From Streptomyces malaysiensis subsp. samsunensis (GTDB lineage Bacteria > Actinomycetota > Actinomycetes > Streptomycetales > Streptomycetaceae), in contig NZ_JANIIC010000041.1 in assembly GCF_024519315.1 (NCBI RefSeq), positions 38,577-102,576 of the forward strand: 64,000 nt of DNA, in the 5' to 3' direction. The translations under genes and the position numbers were made by a program. Shown here one piece after another: positions 16,487 to 24,876 of the stretch. How positions within the stretch are numbered: position 1 is the stretch's first letter; each line of letters begins with the position of its first letter. Under the pieces are notes generated by a model, which had not been told where the DNA came from, searched no databases, and worked only from the letters and a program-made list of their open reading frames with translations.

Positions 16487-18231
16487 GCCGCTTCCTCCTC
16501 GGTGAGCTGGGAGAGCACGATCTCGCGGTAGGTCTTGTTGCCGGCCATCAGCTCGCCGTGGGTACCGGCGCCGACGATCCGGCCCGCGTCGAGCACGACG
16601 ATCAGGTCGGCGCCCCGGATGGTGGACACCCGCTGGGCGACGATGACGACCGTCGCGCTCTCCGTCTCGTCCACGAGCGCCGCCCTCAGCCGGGCGTCGG
16701 TGGCGTAGTCGAGCGCGGAGAAGGAGTCGTCGAAGAGATAGACGGACGGCCTGCCGACCAGGGCGCGGGCGATCGCCAGCCGCTGCCGCTGACCGCCGGA
16801 GACATTGGTCCCGCCCTGGGCGATCGGGGAGTCCAGACCGTCCTCCATGGACTCCACGAACTCCCGCGCCTGGGCGGTCTCCAGGGCCCGCCACAGCTCC
16901 TCGTCGGTGGCGCCGGGGTCGCCGTACCGCAGGTTCGAGGCGACCGTGCCGGCGAAGAGATACGGCTTCTGGGGGACGAGCCCGACGGTCCGGGTCATCA
17001 CCCCCGGGTCGAGGTCGCGCACATCCACGCCGCCGATGTGAACACTGCCGTCGGTCGCGTCGAACAGCCGCGGCACCAGCCCGAGCAGGGTCGACTTGCC
17101 GCTGCCCGTGGAGCCGATGACGGCGGTGGTCCGGCCGGGCCGGGCGATCAGCGAGATGTCGCGCAGCACCGGCTCATCGGCGCCGGGGTAGCGGAACTCC
17201 ACTCCCCGCAGCTCCAGCAGGCCCCGTCCGGCGTCGGCGGGCACGGGCGCCACGGGCTGGAGCGGCGGTACGACACTGGTCACGGTGTCCAGCACTTCCT
17301 GGACGCGCTCGGCGCACACCTCGGCCCGCGGCACCATCATGAACATGAAGGTGGCCATCATCACGGACGTCAGGATCTGCATCAGATAGCTGAGGAACGC
17401 GGTCAGCGCGCCGACCTGCATCCCACCGCTGTCGATGCGGTGCCCGCCGAACCAGACGACGGCCACGCTGGAGACGTTCACCACCAGCATCACGGCGGGG
17501 AACATCAGCGACATCAGCCGTCCGGCGCGCAGCGAGACATCCATCAGCCCGGTGTTGGCGGCACGGAAGCGGTCGCGCTCATGGGTGTCGCGGACGAAGG
17601 CCCGGATCACCCGGATGCCGGTGATCTGCTCGCGCAGCACCCGGTTGACGGTGTCGATGCGCTCCTGGACATGACGGAACAGCGGCCGCATCCGGCGGGC
17701 GATGAGCGTGACGACGAGGCCCAGGGCCGGAACGATGAGCAGAAGCAGCCCCGACAGCGGAACGTCCTGGTCGAGCGCCATGACGACACCGCCGACGCAC
17801 ATGATCGGCGCCGAGACCATCAGCGTGAAGGCCAGCAGGCACACCATCTGCACCTGCTGCACATCGTTGGTGGTACGGGTGATCAAGGACGGCGCCCCGA
17901 AGTGGCCCATCTCACGCGCGGAGAAGGACTGCACCCGGTCGAAGACGGCGGCGCGCACATCGCGGCCGAGCGCCATGGAGGTGCGCGCGCTGAAGTAGAC
18001 GGCTCCCGCGGCGCAGACGATCTGGACGAAAGTGACGGCGATCATCAGCCCGCCGACACGGAGGATGTAGCCGGTGTCGCCCTTCACCACTCCGCTGTCG
18101 ATGATGTCCGCGTTCAGCGCGGGCAGGTAGAGCGTGGCGAGGGTCTGCACCAACTGCAATAAGACGATCAGCGTGATCGTTCGGGTATAGGGCCTCAGAT
18201 ACGCCCGTATCAGTCGTACCAGCACACGCAA
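16483..18231 (-). CDS. ABC exporter subunit, membrane-ATPase fusion (degenerate Walker B half)
   Basis: A 582-residue half-transporter: six membrane helices to about residue 310, then an ATPase domain with Walker A GSTGSGKST, a canonical signature NVSGGQRQRL and Walker B VYLFDDSFSALD, where Asp replaces the catalytic Glu. This half supplies the intact signature motif and the neighbour supplies the intact Walker B, so one composite site should hydrolyse ATP. The protein ends in EEEAA. Its stop overlaps the start of the junction repeat. The gene is divergent from the MoaD/ThiS-like gene at 18347. Confidence 0.92.
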   Translation of the reverse strand: MRVLVRLIRAYLRPYTRTITLIVLLQLVQTLATLYLPALNADIIDSGVVKGDTGYILRVGGLMIAVTFVQIVCAAGAVYFSARTSMALGRDVRAAVFDRVQSFSAREMGHFGAPSLITRTTNDVQQVQMVCLLAFTLMVSAPIMCVGGVVMALDQDVPLSGLLLLIVPALGLVVTLIARRMRPLFRHVQERIDTVNRVLREQITGIRVIRAFVRDTHERDRFRAANTGLMDVSLRAGRLMSLMFPAVMLVVNVSSVAVVWFGGHRIDSGGMQVGALTAFLSYLMQILTSVMMATFMFMMVPRAEVCAERVQEVLDTVTSVVPPLQPVAPVPADAGRGLLELRGVEFRYPGADEPVLRDISLIARPGRTTAVIGSTGSGKSTLLGLVPRLFDATDGSVHIGGVDVRDLDPGVMTRTVGLVPQKPYLFAGTVASNLRYGDPGATDEELWRALETAQAREFVESMEDGLDSPIAQGGTNVSGGQRQRLAIARALVGRPSVYLFDDSFSALDYATDARLRAALVDETESATVVIVAQRVSTIRGADLIVVLDAGRIVGAGTHGELMAGNKTYREIVLSQLTEEEAA

Positions 18232-18346
18232 ACCTTAAGTGACTCTCGTCCCGAACCGGCCGTATTTTCGACGAACCGAGCGTGGTCCCGGTCGCGGGCC
18301 CGAACCCGTCATCATGGAGGCGGCAGAAGACGGGAAAGGGATCGCG

Positions 18347-18622
18347 ATGGCGATGATGAACACGCCCGCCGGGACCATCCGGTACTGGGCCGCCGCCCGC
18401 GCCGCGGCCGGTACCTCGGAGGAGCCGTACACCGCGTGGACGCTGGCGGAGGCGCTCGACACGGCCCGGGAGCGGCACACGGCACGGCCGGAGTTCGCAC
18501 GGGTCCTGCTGCGCTGTGCGTTTCTGGTCGATGGAACCCCGGTCGGCACCCGCGACCACAAGACGATCCAACTCGCCGAGGGCGGCACGGTCGAGGTGCT
18601 CCCGCCGTTCGCAGGAGGGTGA
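18347..18622 (+). CDS. MoaD/ThiS-family sulfur carrier protein
   Basis: A 91-residue ubiquitin-like protein ending in FAGG; the terminal Gly-Gly is the residue pair that is adenylated and thiocarboxylated in MoaD and ThiS. The ATG at 18347 is preferred because AAAGGG lies 8 nt upstream. The core (IRYWAAARAAAG to GGTVEVLPPFAGG) matches MoaD more than ThiS. No moaE, moeB or thiG gene is adjacent, so its pathway (molybdopterin or another sulfur transfer) is not shown here, though a rhodanese gene lies 2.7 kb away. Its stop overlaps a possible GTG start of the next gene. Confidence 0.85.
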   Translation: MAMMNTPAGTIRYWAAARAAAGTSEEPYTAWTLAEALDTARERHTARPEFARVLLRCAFLVDGTPVGTRDHKTIQLAEGGTVEVLPPFAGG

Positions 18623-18633
18623 ACCCCGAGCTC

Positions 18634-20130
18634 ATGAGCAACCAGCCGCATCAACCCCACGAGCCTCATCAGCCTCATCAGCAGCAGGGACAGCAGCAGC
18701 CGTATCCCCCGTACGGGGCGTACGAGGCTCCTTACGGTGGATACGACCAGAGCGGGCATCCTTACGGCGGCCACGGCGGTCCGGGCCATGGCGGTCCCGG
18801 CGACCCTGGCGGTCCGGGCGGTCCCGGCGGCAACGGACATGGCGCCCAGCAGCCGGCCGACTGGCCGGGGTACGAGGGGTATCCGCAGCAGCAGGGGTAC
18901 GCCCAGGGTCAGCCGCAGCAGTACCAGCACCCGCAGCAGCACCAATACCAGCAGCAGCCGTACGCGGACCCTTATGCCACCGCCCAGCAGGGCCAGCAGG
19001 GTCACCACGGGCAGCAGCCGCACCCGGGGCACCAGGGCCAGCAGGCACACCAGGGCCACCAGGGCCACCAGGGGCAGTACGCCCAGGGCTGGGACCAGCA
19101 GCAGCACCCGTACCAGCCCGCCGACCCGTCCCAGGCGCCGCGCCGGCCCCAGACCGTGGCACAGGCCCAGACGCAGGCCCACCCACAGGCACAGGCTCAC
19201 GCCCAGACGCAGGCCAATCCACAGGTACCGGCCCACCCACAGGCACAGGCCCACGCGCAGGCTCACGCCCACGCACAGGCCCACGCCCAGGCCGAGACAC
19301 AGGCCATGCCCGCCGCCGCGACCGCGACCGCCGAGCCGCCCGCCGCGCAGCCCGACCGGCCGCTCACCGCCGCCGAGAAGGCCCGTGCCGAGGGCCGTCC
19401 GCAGATCCTCCACCCGGGGTTCGTCCCCGCCGCCCTGACCTCCGCGCTCGCCGCCCTGCTCGCGGCCACCGCGCCGCTGGGCCGCCCGGCGGTCGCCGTC
19501 GTGGTGGCGGTGCTGCAAGCGGTCACAGCGGCCGGCTGGTTCCGGCTGAACGGCATGTGGCCCGCCCGGCAGGGCATCGCGCTCGCCTTCGCGGGCGGTC
19601 TGGCCGCCGATGTCGGTCTGCTCGCCACCGAGCCCGGGCACGCGCCGATGGTCGTCATCGGCACCATCGGCGTCTGGCTGCTGCTGGTGCTGGTCCTCCA
19701 GCTGCGCAGCCACGCCTCCCCGGACGAGCGGCTGTACGGCCTCACGGCCGCCGTGGCGTCCACGGCCCTCGCGGTGCTCGCGGGCGGCTATCTGGCCGCC
19801 GTCGCCGAGTCCTCGGACGCCGTCGTGGTGGGGGCGGCCGCCGTCGCCGTGGGCCTGCTGGTCCGGGCGCTGCCGCTGCCGACCGCGGCCGCCGTCGTAG
19901 TCGCTCTGGCGGCTGCCACGGGCGGCGGGGTCGGGGCCGGACAGCTCACCGGAACGGGCACCTCCACCGCCGCCCTGCTCGGGTTCGCGGCCGGGGCGTG
20001 CGCGCTGATCGGGCACCGGGTCGCCAGCTACGACTACCCCTCGCGCTTCGTCCATATGACGGCCGGTGTGGCACTGCCGCTGGCGGCCGCCGCCCCCGTG
20101 GTCTATGTGATCGGTCGCGCTATGGGCTGA
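18634..20130 (+). CDS. integral membrane protein with long Gln/His/Ala-rich tail
   Basis: A 498-residue protein of unknown function. Residues 1-240 are low complexity: Gln/His/Pro/Tyr/Gly-rich repeats, then a run of QAQ/AHAQ-type repeats (about 19160-19310). The C-terminal half has about eight hydrophobic helices (from GFVPAALTSALAALLAATAP to VVYVIGRAMG). A GTG at 18619 overlapping the upstream stop is an alternative start; AGGAGG at 18613-18618 is too near for GTG and rather far for ATG 18634, so the start is uncertain. Coupling to the MoaD-like gene is likely. Known as a conserved Streptomyces membrane protein type; no function is offered. Confidence 0.8.
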   Translation: MSNQPHQPHEPHQPHQQQGQQQPYPPYGAYEAPYGGYDQSGHPYGGHGGPGHGGPGDPGGPGGPGGNGHGAQQPADWPGYEGYPQQQGYAQGQPQQYQHPQQHQYQQQPYADPYATAQQGQQGHHGQQPHPGHQGQQAHQGHQGHQGQYAQGWDQQQHPYQPADPSQAPRRPQTVAQAQTQAHPQAQAHAQTQANPQVPAHPQAQAHAQAHAHAQAHAQAETQAMPAAATATAEPPAAQPDRPLTAAEKARAEGRPQILHPGFVPAALTSALAALLAATAPLGRPAVAVVVAVLQAVTAAGWFRLNGMWPARQGIALAFAGGLAADVGLLATEPGHAPMVVIGTIGVWLLLVLVLQLRSHASPDERLYGLTAAVASTALAVLAGGYLAAVAESSDAVVVGAAAVAVGLLVRALPLPTAAAVVVALAAATGGGVGAGQLTGTGTSTAALLGFAAGACALIGHRVASYDYPSRFVHMTAGVALPLAAAAPVVYVIGRAMG

Positions 20131-20172
20131 CTGCCCGGCTCCCGCTCATTTGCTCCGGATAGGCTCGCAGAC

Positions 20173-20190
20173 CTCAGGCGAGCGCCTGAG
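20173..20190. repeat. short palindrome before the DUF2993 gene
   Basis: CTCAGGCG at 20173-20180 and CGCCTGAG at 20183-20190 form an 8-bp hairpin with a 2-nt spacer in the 84-bp gap upstream of the DUF2993 gene. It may be a weak terminator for the preceding gene or an operator. Confidence 0.35.
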
Positions 20191-20214
20191 CGAGAGCCTG
20201 GGGGACCCACGCAC

Positions 20215-20901
20215 ATGCGCGCACTACGGATCACACTGATCGTCGTCGTGATACTCGGCGGCCTCTTCGTGGCCGCCGACCGCATCGCGGTGTACATCGC
20301 GGAGTCGAAGGCCGCCGACAAGATCAAGAGTTCGCAGGGCCTCACCACCACGCCCAATGTCTCGATCAAGGGCTTCCCGTTCCTCACCCAGGTCGCGGGG
20401 AAGGAGCTGGACGAGGTCGACGTCGGCGTGGACGACCTGACGACGGACACGGTCGACGGCCGCAGCGTCCGCGTCACCGAGCTCGACGCCCAGCTGCACG
20501 ACGTCCGCATCTCGGGCAACTTCTCGTCCGCCAGCGCCGACCGCGCCACCGGTTCGGCCCACATCGGCTACGCGGACCTCTCACAGGCCGCCGGTCCCGG
20601 GGTGACGGTCGCCTACGACCCGTCCGGGACCAACAAGGTCAAGATCACCGGCAGTCTGCTGGGCCTCAGCCTCACCGCCCACTCCCAGGTCACCATCGTG
20701 AACGGCGACACCATCCGGCTGCACGCCGACTCCATCCCGGGCGGCGGCATCCCCCAGTGGGAGGACAAGGTGCGCGAGAAGGCCGATATCGAGCGGAAGA
20801 TCGACGGCCTGCCCACCGGGATGCGGCTGGAGAAGGTACAGACCACCAAGGACGGCATAGACGTCTCGGTCACGGGTAACAACGTCCAACTGGCGGGCTG
20901 A
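20215..20901 (+). CDS. DUF2993 (LmeA-like) phospholipid-binding protein
   Basis: A 228-residue protein with an N-terminal membrane helix or uncleaved signal (RITLIVVVILGGLFVAADR), then a soluble domain typical of DUF2993: NVSIKGFPFLTQV, a repeated beta-strand pattern and GLPTGMRLEKV near the end. The mycobacterial member LmeA binds phosphatidylinositides and supports lipomannan elongation in the periplasm; a lipid-binding role outside the membrane is inferred here. The gene is preceded by GGGGGACC and appears monocistronic. Confidence 0.85.
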   Translation: MRALRITLIVVVILGGLFVAADRIAVYIAESKAADKIKSSQGLTTTPNVSIKGFPFLTQVAGKELDEVDVGVDDLTTDTVDGRSVRVTELDAQLHDVRISGNFSSASADRATGSAHIGYADLSQAAGPGVTVAYDPSGTNKVKITGSLLGLSLTAHSQVTIVNGDTIRLHADSIPGGGIPQWEDKVREKADIERKIDGLPTGMRLEKVQTTKDGIDVSVTGNNVQLAG

Positions 20902-21111
20902 CGCGATCACGACCAGGGGCACTCACCCACACCCCTGGTCCAATCACTGAGACGATCTCGTCCGCGTATATGGACGCCCGTGGCCGCCGCATACCCCCAC
21001 ACCCCCGCGCACCGGCCGTTCACGCTTCCCCCATCTCACCTGCCGGACGATGGCGTCTCACGATTCGACATACCGGTGACATGCCTGCTGTCCGTCCCTA
21101 CGATCGGACGC

Positions 21112-21192
21112 ATGAAGCGACAGGCGGATCTCACGAAGCGGCGGGCAGTCGACCTGTGCCGCGTCGCCGCCATGCTCTGTCGCGCCATCTGA
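21112..21192 (+). CDS. Cys-containing leader peptide of the sulfurtransferase operon
   Basis: A 26-residue small frame starting MKRQADLTKRRAVDLC and ending AMLCRAI, with Cys at 16 and 23. It lies 161 bp upstream of the rhodanese gene. Nearly identical small leaders precede sulfur-assimilation and rhodanese genes in Streptomyces and are annotated as putative leader peptides. In mycobacteria, Cys-rich upstream frames have been shown to attenuate downstream expression when cysteine is ample. The same logic (ribosome stalling at Cys codons) is inferred here. It is too short for most gene finders. Confidence 0.8.
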   Translation: MKRQADLTKRRAVDLCRVAAMLCRAI

Positions 21193-21353
21193 ATGGGACC
21201 GTGGTCCGTTCACGCACGCCTAGGACCGGCCCCCTCTCGGCCCGTCAGCCGGGCCTTCCCGCACCTTCGCTCCTACGCTCGCCGCACGCCCCCCGCGCGG
21301 CGTCGCGTCGCGAGCGCGCCCGTACCGCCGCAACTGCCCCGGAGGAGAGAGAC

Positions 21354-22193
21354 ATGAGCCGCAGTGACGTCCTGGTGGACGCCGAGTGGGTCCAGGCCCG
21401 TATCGACGACCCCAAGACGGTCATCGTCGAGGTGGACGAGGACACCTCGGCCTACGACAAGAACCACATCAAGAACGCCATCCGGATCGACTGGAAGCAG
21501 GACCTCCAGGACCCGGTGCGCCGTGACTTCGTCGACCAGGCCGGCTTCGAGAAGCTCCTGTCGGAGAAGGGCATCGCCAACGACGACACGGTCGTCCTCT
21601 ACGGCGGCAACAACAACTGGTTCGCGTCCTACGCGTACTGGTACTTCAAGCTCTACGGCCACCAGGACGTCAAGCTGCTCGACGGCGGCCGCAAGAAGTG
21701 GGAGCTCGACTCCCGCGACCTGGTCGCCGAGGTCCCGACCCGTGCGCAGACCGAGTACAAGGCCAAGCCGCAGGACGCCTCCATCCGCGCCTTCCGCGAC
21801 GAGGTCGTGGAGGCCATCGGCGCGCTGAACCTCGTCGACGTGCGCTCCCCCGACGAGTTCTCCGGCAAGCTGCTCGCCCCGGCCCACCTCCCCCAGGAGC
21901 AGTCGCAGCGTCCGGGCCACGTCCCGAGCGCCCGCAACATCCCCTGGTCGAAGTCGGCCAACGACGACGGCACCTTCAAGTCCGACGACGAGCTCAAGGA
22001 GATCTACGAGGGCGCGGGCGTGGACCTGTCGAAGGACACCATCGCCTACTGCCGCATCGGTGAGCGCTCCGCTCACACCTGGTTCGTCCTGCACGAGCTC
22101 CTCGGCCAGCCCAACGTCAAGAACTACGACGGCTCCTGGACCGAGTACGGCTCGCTGGTCGGCGTGCCGGTCGAGCTCGGCGCCGACAGCTGA
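21354..22193 (+). CDS. thiosulfate sulfurtransferase (two-domain rhodanese)
   Basis: A 279-residue cytoplasmic rhodanese that moves sulfane sulfur from a donor such as thiosulfate to an acceptor. Two rhodanese domains are visible: an inactive N-terminal one (residues 1-125, no Cys in the loop) and a catalytic C-terminal one with the active loop CRIGERS, Cys233. GGAGGAGAGAGAC precedes the ATG at 21354; the frame runs upstream without a better start. It is followed 31 bp later by the DUF1416 gene, the usual partner in actinomycetes, and preceded by a Cys leader peptide, so the pair is probably controlled by sulfur supply. Confidence 0.95.
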   Translation: MSRSDVLVDAEWVQARIDDPKTVIVEVDEDTSAYDKNHIKNAIRIDWKQDLQDPVRRDFVDQAGFEKLLSEKGIANDDTVVLYGGNNNWFASYAYWYFKLYGHQDVKLLDGGRKKWELDSRDLVAEVPTRAQTEYKAKPQDASIRAFRDEVVEAIGALNLVDVRSPDEFSGKLLAPAHLPQEQSQRPGHVPSARNIPWSKSANDDGTFKSDDELKEIYEGAGVDLSKDTIAYCRIGERSAHTWFVLHELLGQPNVKNYDGSWTEYGSLVGVPVELGADS

Positions 22194-22224
22194 CCCTCTC
22201 CCCCGAACGTAAGGACAGACACCC

Positions 22225-22512
22225 ATGTGTGGAGCCAAGGCCGGCGGCCCCGACGCCTCGACGATCAAGCCCGGTGAGACCACCATCCAGGGTTCGGTGA
22301 CCCGCGACGGCGAGCCCGTCGCCGGGTACGTGCGGCTGCTGGACAGCACCGGTGAGTTCACCGCCGAGGTCCCCACCTCCGCGACCGGACAGTTCCGCTT
22401 CTACGCCGCGGAGGGCACCTGGACGCTGCGTGCCCTGGTTCCCGGCGCCACCGCTGACCGCACGGTCGTCGCCCAGAAGGGCGGGCTGGCGGAGGTCGCC
22501 ATCGCCGTCTGA
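22225..22512 (+). CDS. DUF1416 protein (rhodanese partner)
   Basis: A 95-residue protein of the DUF1416 family, always near rhodanese genes in actinomycetes. It begins MCGAKAGGPD with an early Cys and has a transthyretin/prealbumin-like beta-sandwich pattern (TIQGSVTRDGEPVAGYVRLL to GGLAEVAIAV). Function is unknown; a role with the upstream sulfurtransferase is inferred from the 31-bp spacing and shared transcript. Confidence 0.9.
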   Translation: MCGAKAGGPDASTIKPGETTIQGSVTRDGEPVAGYVRLLDSTGEFTAEVPTSATGQFRFYAAEGTWTLRALVPGATADRTVVAQKGGLAEVAIAV

Positions 22513-22539
22513 CGGCCACGGCGCGCCGTGACACACGGT

Positions 22540-22589
22540 CCGAGGGCCGCACCGCGGGGTTGGACGCCTCGGCGGGGTGCGGCCCTCGG
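22540..22589 (+). terminator. hairpin terminator of the sulfurtransferase operon
   Basis: CCGAGGGCCGCACC at 22540-22553 pairs exactly with GGTGCGGCCCTCGG at 22576-22589, 14 bp with a 22-nt loop, 27 bp after the DUF1416 stop. Typical Streptomyces hairpin terminator without a long T-tract. Confidence 0.75.
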
Positions 22590-22704
22590 TCCGTCCCGGC
22601 CGCGCCGGCCGTTCTCGTCGGCCGGCCATGGGCTGTCGGCACGGGGGTTCGTCCGCGTCCGCCTTCGCCTATCGGCGTGGCGGTCCCGGACGTACCCTTG
22701 AGAT

Positions 22705-22962
22705 ATGTACGCGCGACGCCGCCACGCATACTTTTTCCTGATGGGCGCGTGTCTGACGCTCTTCATCTCGGCGTGGGCCTTTGTGCGCCTGTGGTCCGTA
22801 CCCGCCGCGGTCGCGATGTGCATCGTCGCCATGGTGATCCCGCCTCTGGCGGCCATCGTCGCCAATCGCCGGGGTCCTGACGACCGATGGTGGGACGAAT
22901 CGGGGGACGAGGAGTCCGACCGGTGGTGGCGGGAGCTCGACGAGCACAACCACCGGCATTGA
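22705..22962 (+). CDS. DUF3099 membrane protein
   Basis: An 85-residue protein with two membrane helices (AYFFLMGACLTLFISAWAF and PAAVAMCIVAMVIPPLAAIV) and an acidic, Trp-rich cytoplasmic tail (RWWDESGDEESDRWW). It matches the DUF3099 family of actinomycete small membrane proteins. Function unknown. It is convergent with the DsrE gene. Confidence 0.85.
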   Translation: MYARRRHAYFFLMGACLTLFISAWAFVRLWSVPAAVAMCIVAMVIPPLAAIVANRRGPDDRWWDESGDEESDRWWRELDEHNHRH

Positions 22963-23028
22963 CCACGAGCACACAGCCACAGCGACCCCGCTGACCGGGG
23001 CCCGGCCGGGGGGCGTTCGGGGAGCGCC

Positions 23029-23394
23029 CTAGTACACGAGCGCCTGGACGCCGTCCGGCATGATCTCGCTCACGAAGACCTGAGCGCCCGCGATCCGGGC
23101 ACCCTCGATCAGATCCTTCTCCTCGATCTCCCGGCGCGCCGCGCATTGAGTGCACACCGTGATCGATCCGCCGCCCGTAAGGATGCCGTCGATCAGATCC
23201 GGAAGCGGCGCCGCATGCGGCAGTTCGAACTCCGCCGCCCGACCGGGCAGCGCAAACCACGTCGACTCCCCGGTGAGCCAGAGCGAGACCTCCACCCCGC
23301 TCGCCGCGGCCACCGCCGCCACCGTGAACGCCTGGGAGCACCGCTCGGGAGCGTCCGCGCCCGCCGTTACCTTGATCACGAGCTTCTTCGCCAT
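23029..23394 (-). CDS. DsrE/DsrF-family protein
   Basis: A 121-residue cytoplasmic protein of the DsrE/DsrF/TusD-like fold (MAKKLVIKVTAGAD, then SLWLTGESTW, VCTQCAARREI and VFVSEIMPDGVQALVY). The CTQC segment (near residues 80-83) holds the cysteines usual at the active position of sulfur-relay members of this fold. A sulfur or redox role fits the nearby rhodanese but is not shown. Monocistronic, leftward. Confidence 0.85.
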   Translation of the reverse strand: MAKKLVIKVTAGADAPERCSQAFTVAAVAAASGVEVSLWLTGESTWFALPGRAAEFELPHAAPLPDLIDGILTGGGSITVCTQCAARREIEEKDLIEGARIAGAQVFVSEIMPDGVQALVY

Positions 23395-23512
23395 GCGTCA
23401 ACCTTAGGCTCGGCGCCCTGGGAGCGGCGCCGCACGGCCACCTGTCTCCACCGGCCGTCCCGGCGCCGACTAGACTCGGTGCCGTCCGTCATCTGTTCCT
23501 AGGAGCGCGCTC

Positions 23513-23614
23513 GTGCTTGAGGCAGTCTTCACCACCCTGATGATCCTGGTCGCCGTGGCCACGCTCGGCTTCGCCGCGCTGACCTGGAAGAAGCTGTACC
23601 AGGGCCAGCGCTGA
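23513..23614 (+). CDS. small single-helix membrane protein
   Basis: A 33-residue frame starting with GTG after AGGAG at 8 nt. It is one membrane helix (VFTTLMILVAVATLGFAAL) followed by a basic tail (TWKKLYQGQR). The good ribosome site, the hydrophobic/basic layout and its place before the nitrobindin gene (53 bp) argue that it is real. It is too short for most gene finders. Function unknown. Confidence 0.65.
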   Translation: MLEAVFTTLMILVAVATLGFAALTWKKLYQGQR

Positions 23615-23667
23615 ACCGCTCCTCACCCCACCGCCACGGCTCGTCCCTCGACAGATCGCCTGAATTC

Positions 23668-24231
23668 ATGATCCAGATTCCGTCCGACCTCCACCCGGAC
23701 CTCGTGCCGCTCGCCTTCCTCCTGGGCAACTGGGAAGGGGCCGGCGTATCGGACTTCCCCGGGGCCGAGAAGTGCAACTTCGGGCAGGAGGCCACCTTCA
23801 CGCACGACGGCCGGGACTTCATCGAGTACGTCTCGCACACCTGGGTGCTGGACTCCGAGGGCAAGAAGGTCCGCCCCCTGGAGAGCGAGTCCGGCTACTG
23901 GCGGATCGACAAGGACCGCAAGGTCGAGGTCGTGATGAGCCGTGACCAGGGCATCATCGAGGTCTGGTACGGCGAGCTCGCGGAGGGCAAGCCGCAGATC
24001 GACCTGGCGACGGACGCGGTGGCGCGCACCGCGCACGCGGCCCCGTACTCGGGCGGCAAGCGGCTGTACGGCTACGTCAAAAGCGATCTGATGTGGGTCG
24101 GCGAGAAGGCCACTCCCGAGGTCGAGCTGCGCCCGTACATGTCCGCGCATCTGAAGAAGGTCGTGGACCCGCGGGAGTGGGCCAAGGACCTCAAGGACCT
24201 GCCGGACGACGGGATCGCCTTCTTCCGCTGA
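23668..24231 (+). CDS. nitrobindin-like heme-binding beta-barrel protein
   Basis: A 187-residue protein of the FABP-like nitrobindin family. The diagnostic GNWEGAG motif is at residues 28-34 and the proximal His lies in YMSAHLKK near residue 164. Nitrobindins bind ferric heme and handle peroxynitrite or NO chemistry. No signal peptide. From memory its homologue also precedes nur in S. coelicolor. The 160 bp after it contain short TCTTCCGG-type repeats and the nur promoter. Confidence 0.88.
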   Translation: MIQIPSDLHPDLVPLAFLLGNWEGAGVSDFPGAEKCNFGQEATFTHDGRDFIEYVSHTWVLDSEGKKVRPLESESGYWRIDKDRKVEVVMSRDQGIIEVWYGELAEGKPQIDLATDAVARTAHAAPYSGGKRLYGYVKSDLMWVGEKATPEVELRPYMSAHLKKVVDPREWAKDLKDLPDDGIAFFR

Positions 24232-24390
24232 GCCCTTCGGCGTTTCCGGCCTCTTCGGCGTTTCGAGCGTCCGCCGGGTCCGGCTCTTCCGGGCTCTTCC
24301 AGCTTTCCGCCGGGCCGGGCTCTTCCGTGCCGCGTCCGGTTCTGTCCTCCGCGTCCGGCCGGTGGGCGCGGGCGCGCCTACACTTGCACC

Positions 24391-24867
24391 GTGGCGACCA
24401 CCGACTGGAAGAGCGATCTGCGGGAGCGCGGCTACCGACTGACCCCGCAGCGCCAGCTCGTGCTCGAAGCCGTCGATCGTCTGGAGCACGCCACTCCGGA
24501 CGCCATCCTCACCGAGGTGCGCCGCACCGCGAGCGGCGTCAACATCTCCACGGTCTACCGCACATTGGAGCTGCTGGAGGAGCTGGGCCTGGTCAGCCAT
24601 GCCCATCTCGGCCACGGCGCCCCCACGTACCACCTGGCCGACCGGCACCACCACATCCACATGGTGTGCCGGGACTGCACCGATGTGATCGAGGCCGATG
24701 TCTCCGTGGCCGACGCCTTCACCCGGCAGCTGCGGGCGGACTTCGGCTTCGACACCGATCTGAAGCACTTCGCGATCTTCGGCCGGTGTGCCGCGTGCTC
24801 CGCCGGGCGGCGCGGTGGGGACGACGCCGAAAACGGCGCCGATGAGGGCCGAGCCCGCAGGTCGTAG
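24391..24867 (+). CDS. nur: nickel-responsive Fur-family regulator Nur
   Basis: A 158-residue Fur-family repressor. The sequence (TDWKSDLRERGYRLTPQRQL, then NISTVYRTLELLEELGLVSH, APTYHLADRHHHIHMVCRDC, FAIFGRCAAC) is close to my recollection of S. coelicolor Nur (SCO4180), which represses nickel uptake and the Fe-superoxide dismutase sodF when nickel is ample. Metal ligands include the His cluster in DRHHHIH; the structural zinc Cys pairs are CRDC and CAAC. The GTG at 24391 is used. The C-terminal tail (GGDDAENGADEGRARRS) is extended. Ten bp before ygfZ. Confidence 0.9.
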   Translation: MATTDWKSDLRERGYRLTPQRQLVLEAVDRLEHATPDAILTEVRRTASGVNISTVYRTLELLEELGLVSHAHLGHGAPTYHLADRHHHIHMVCRDCTDVIEADVSVADAFTRQLRADFGFDTDLKHFAIFGRCAACSAGRRGGDDAENGADEGRARRS

Positions 24868-24876
24868 GCTGAGTTC

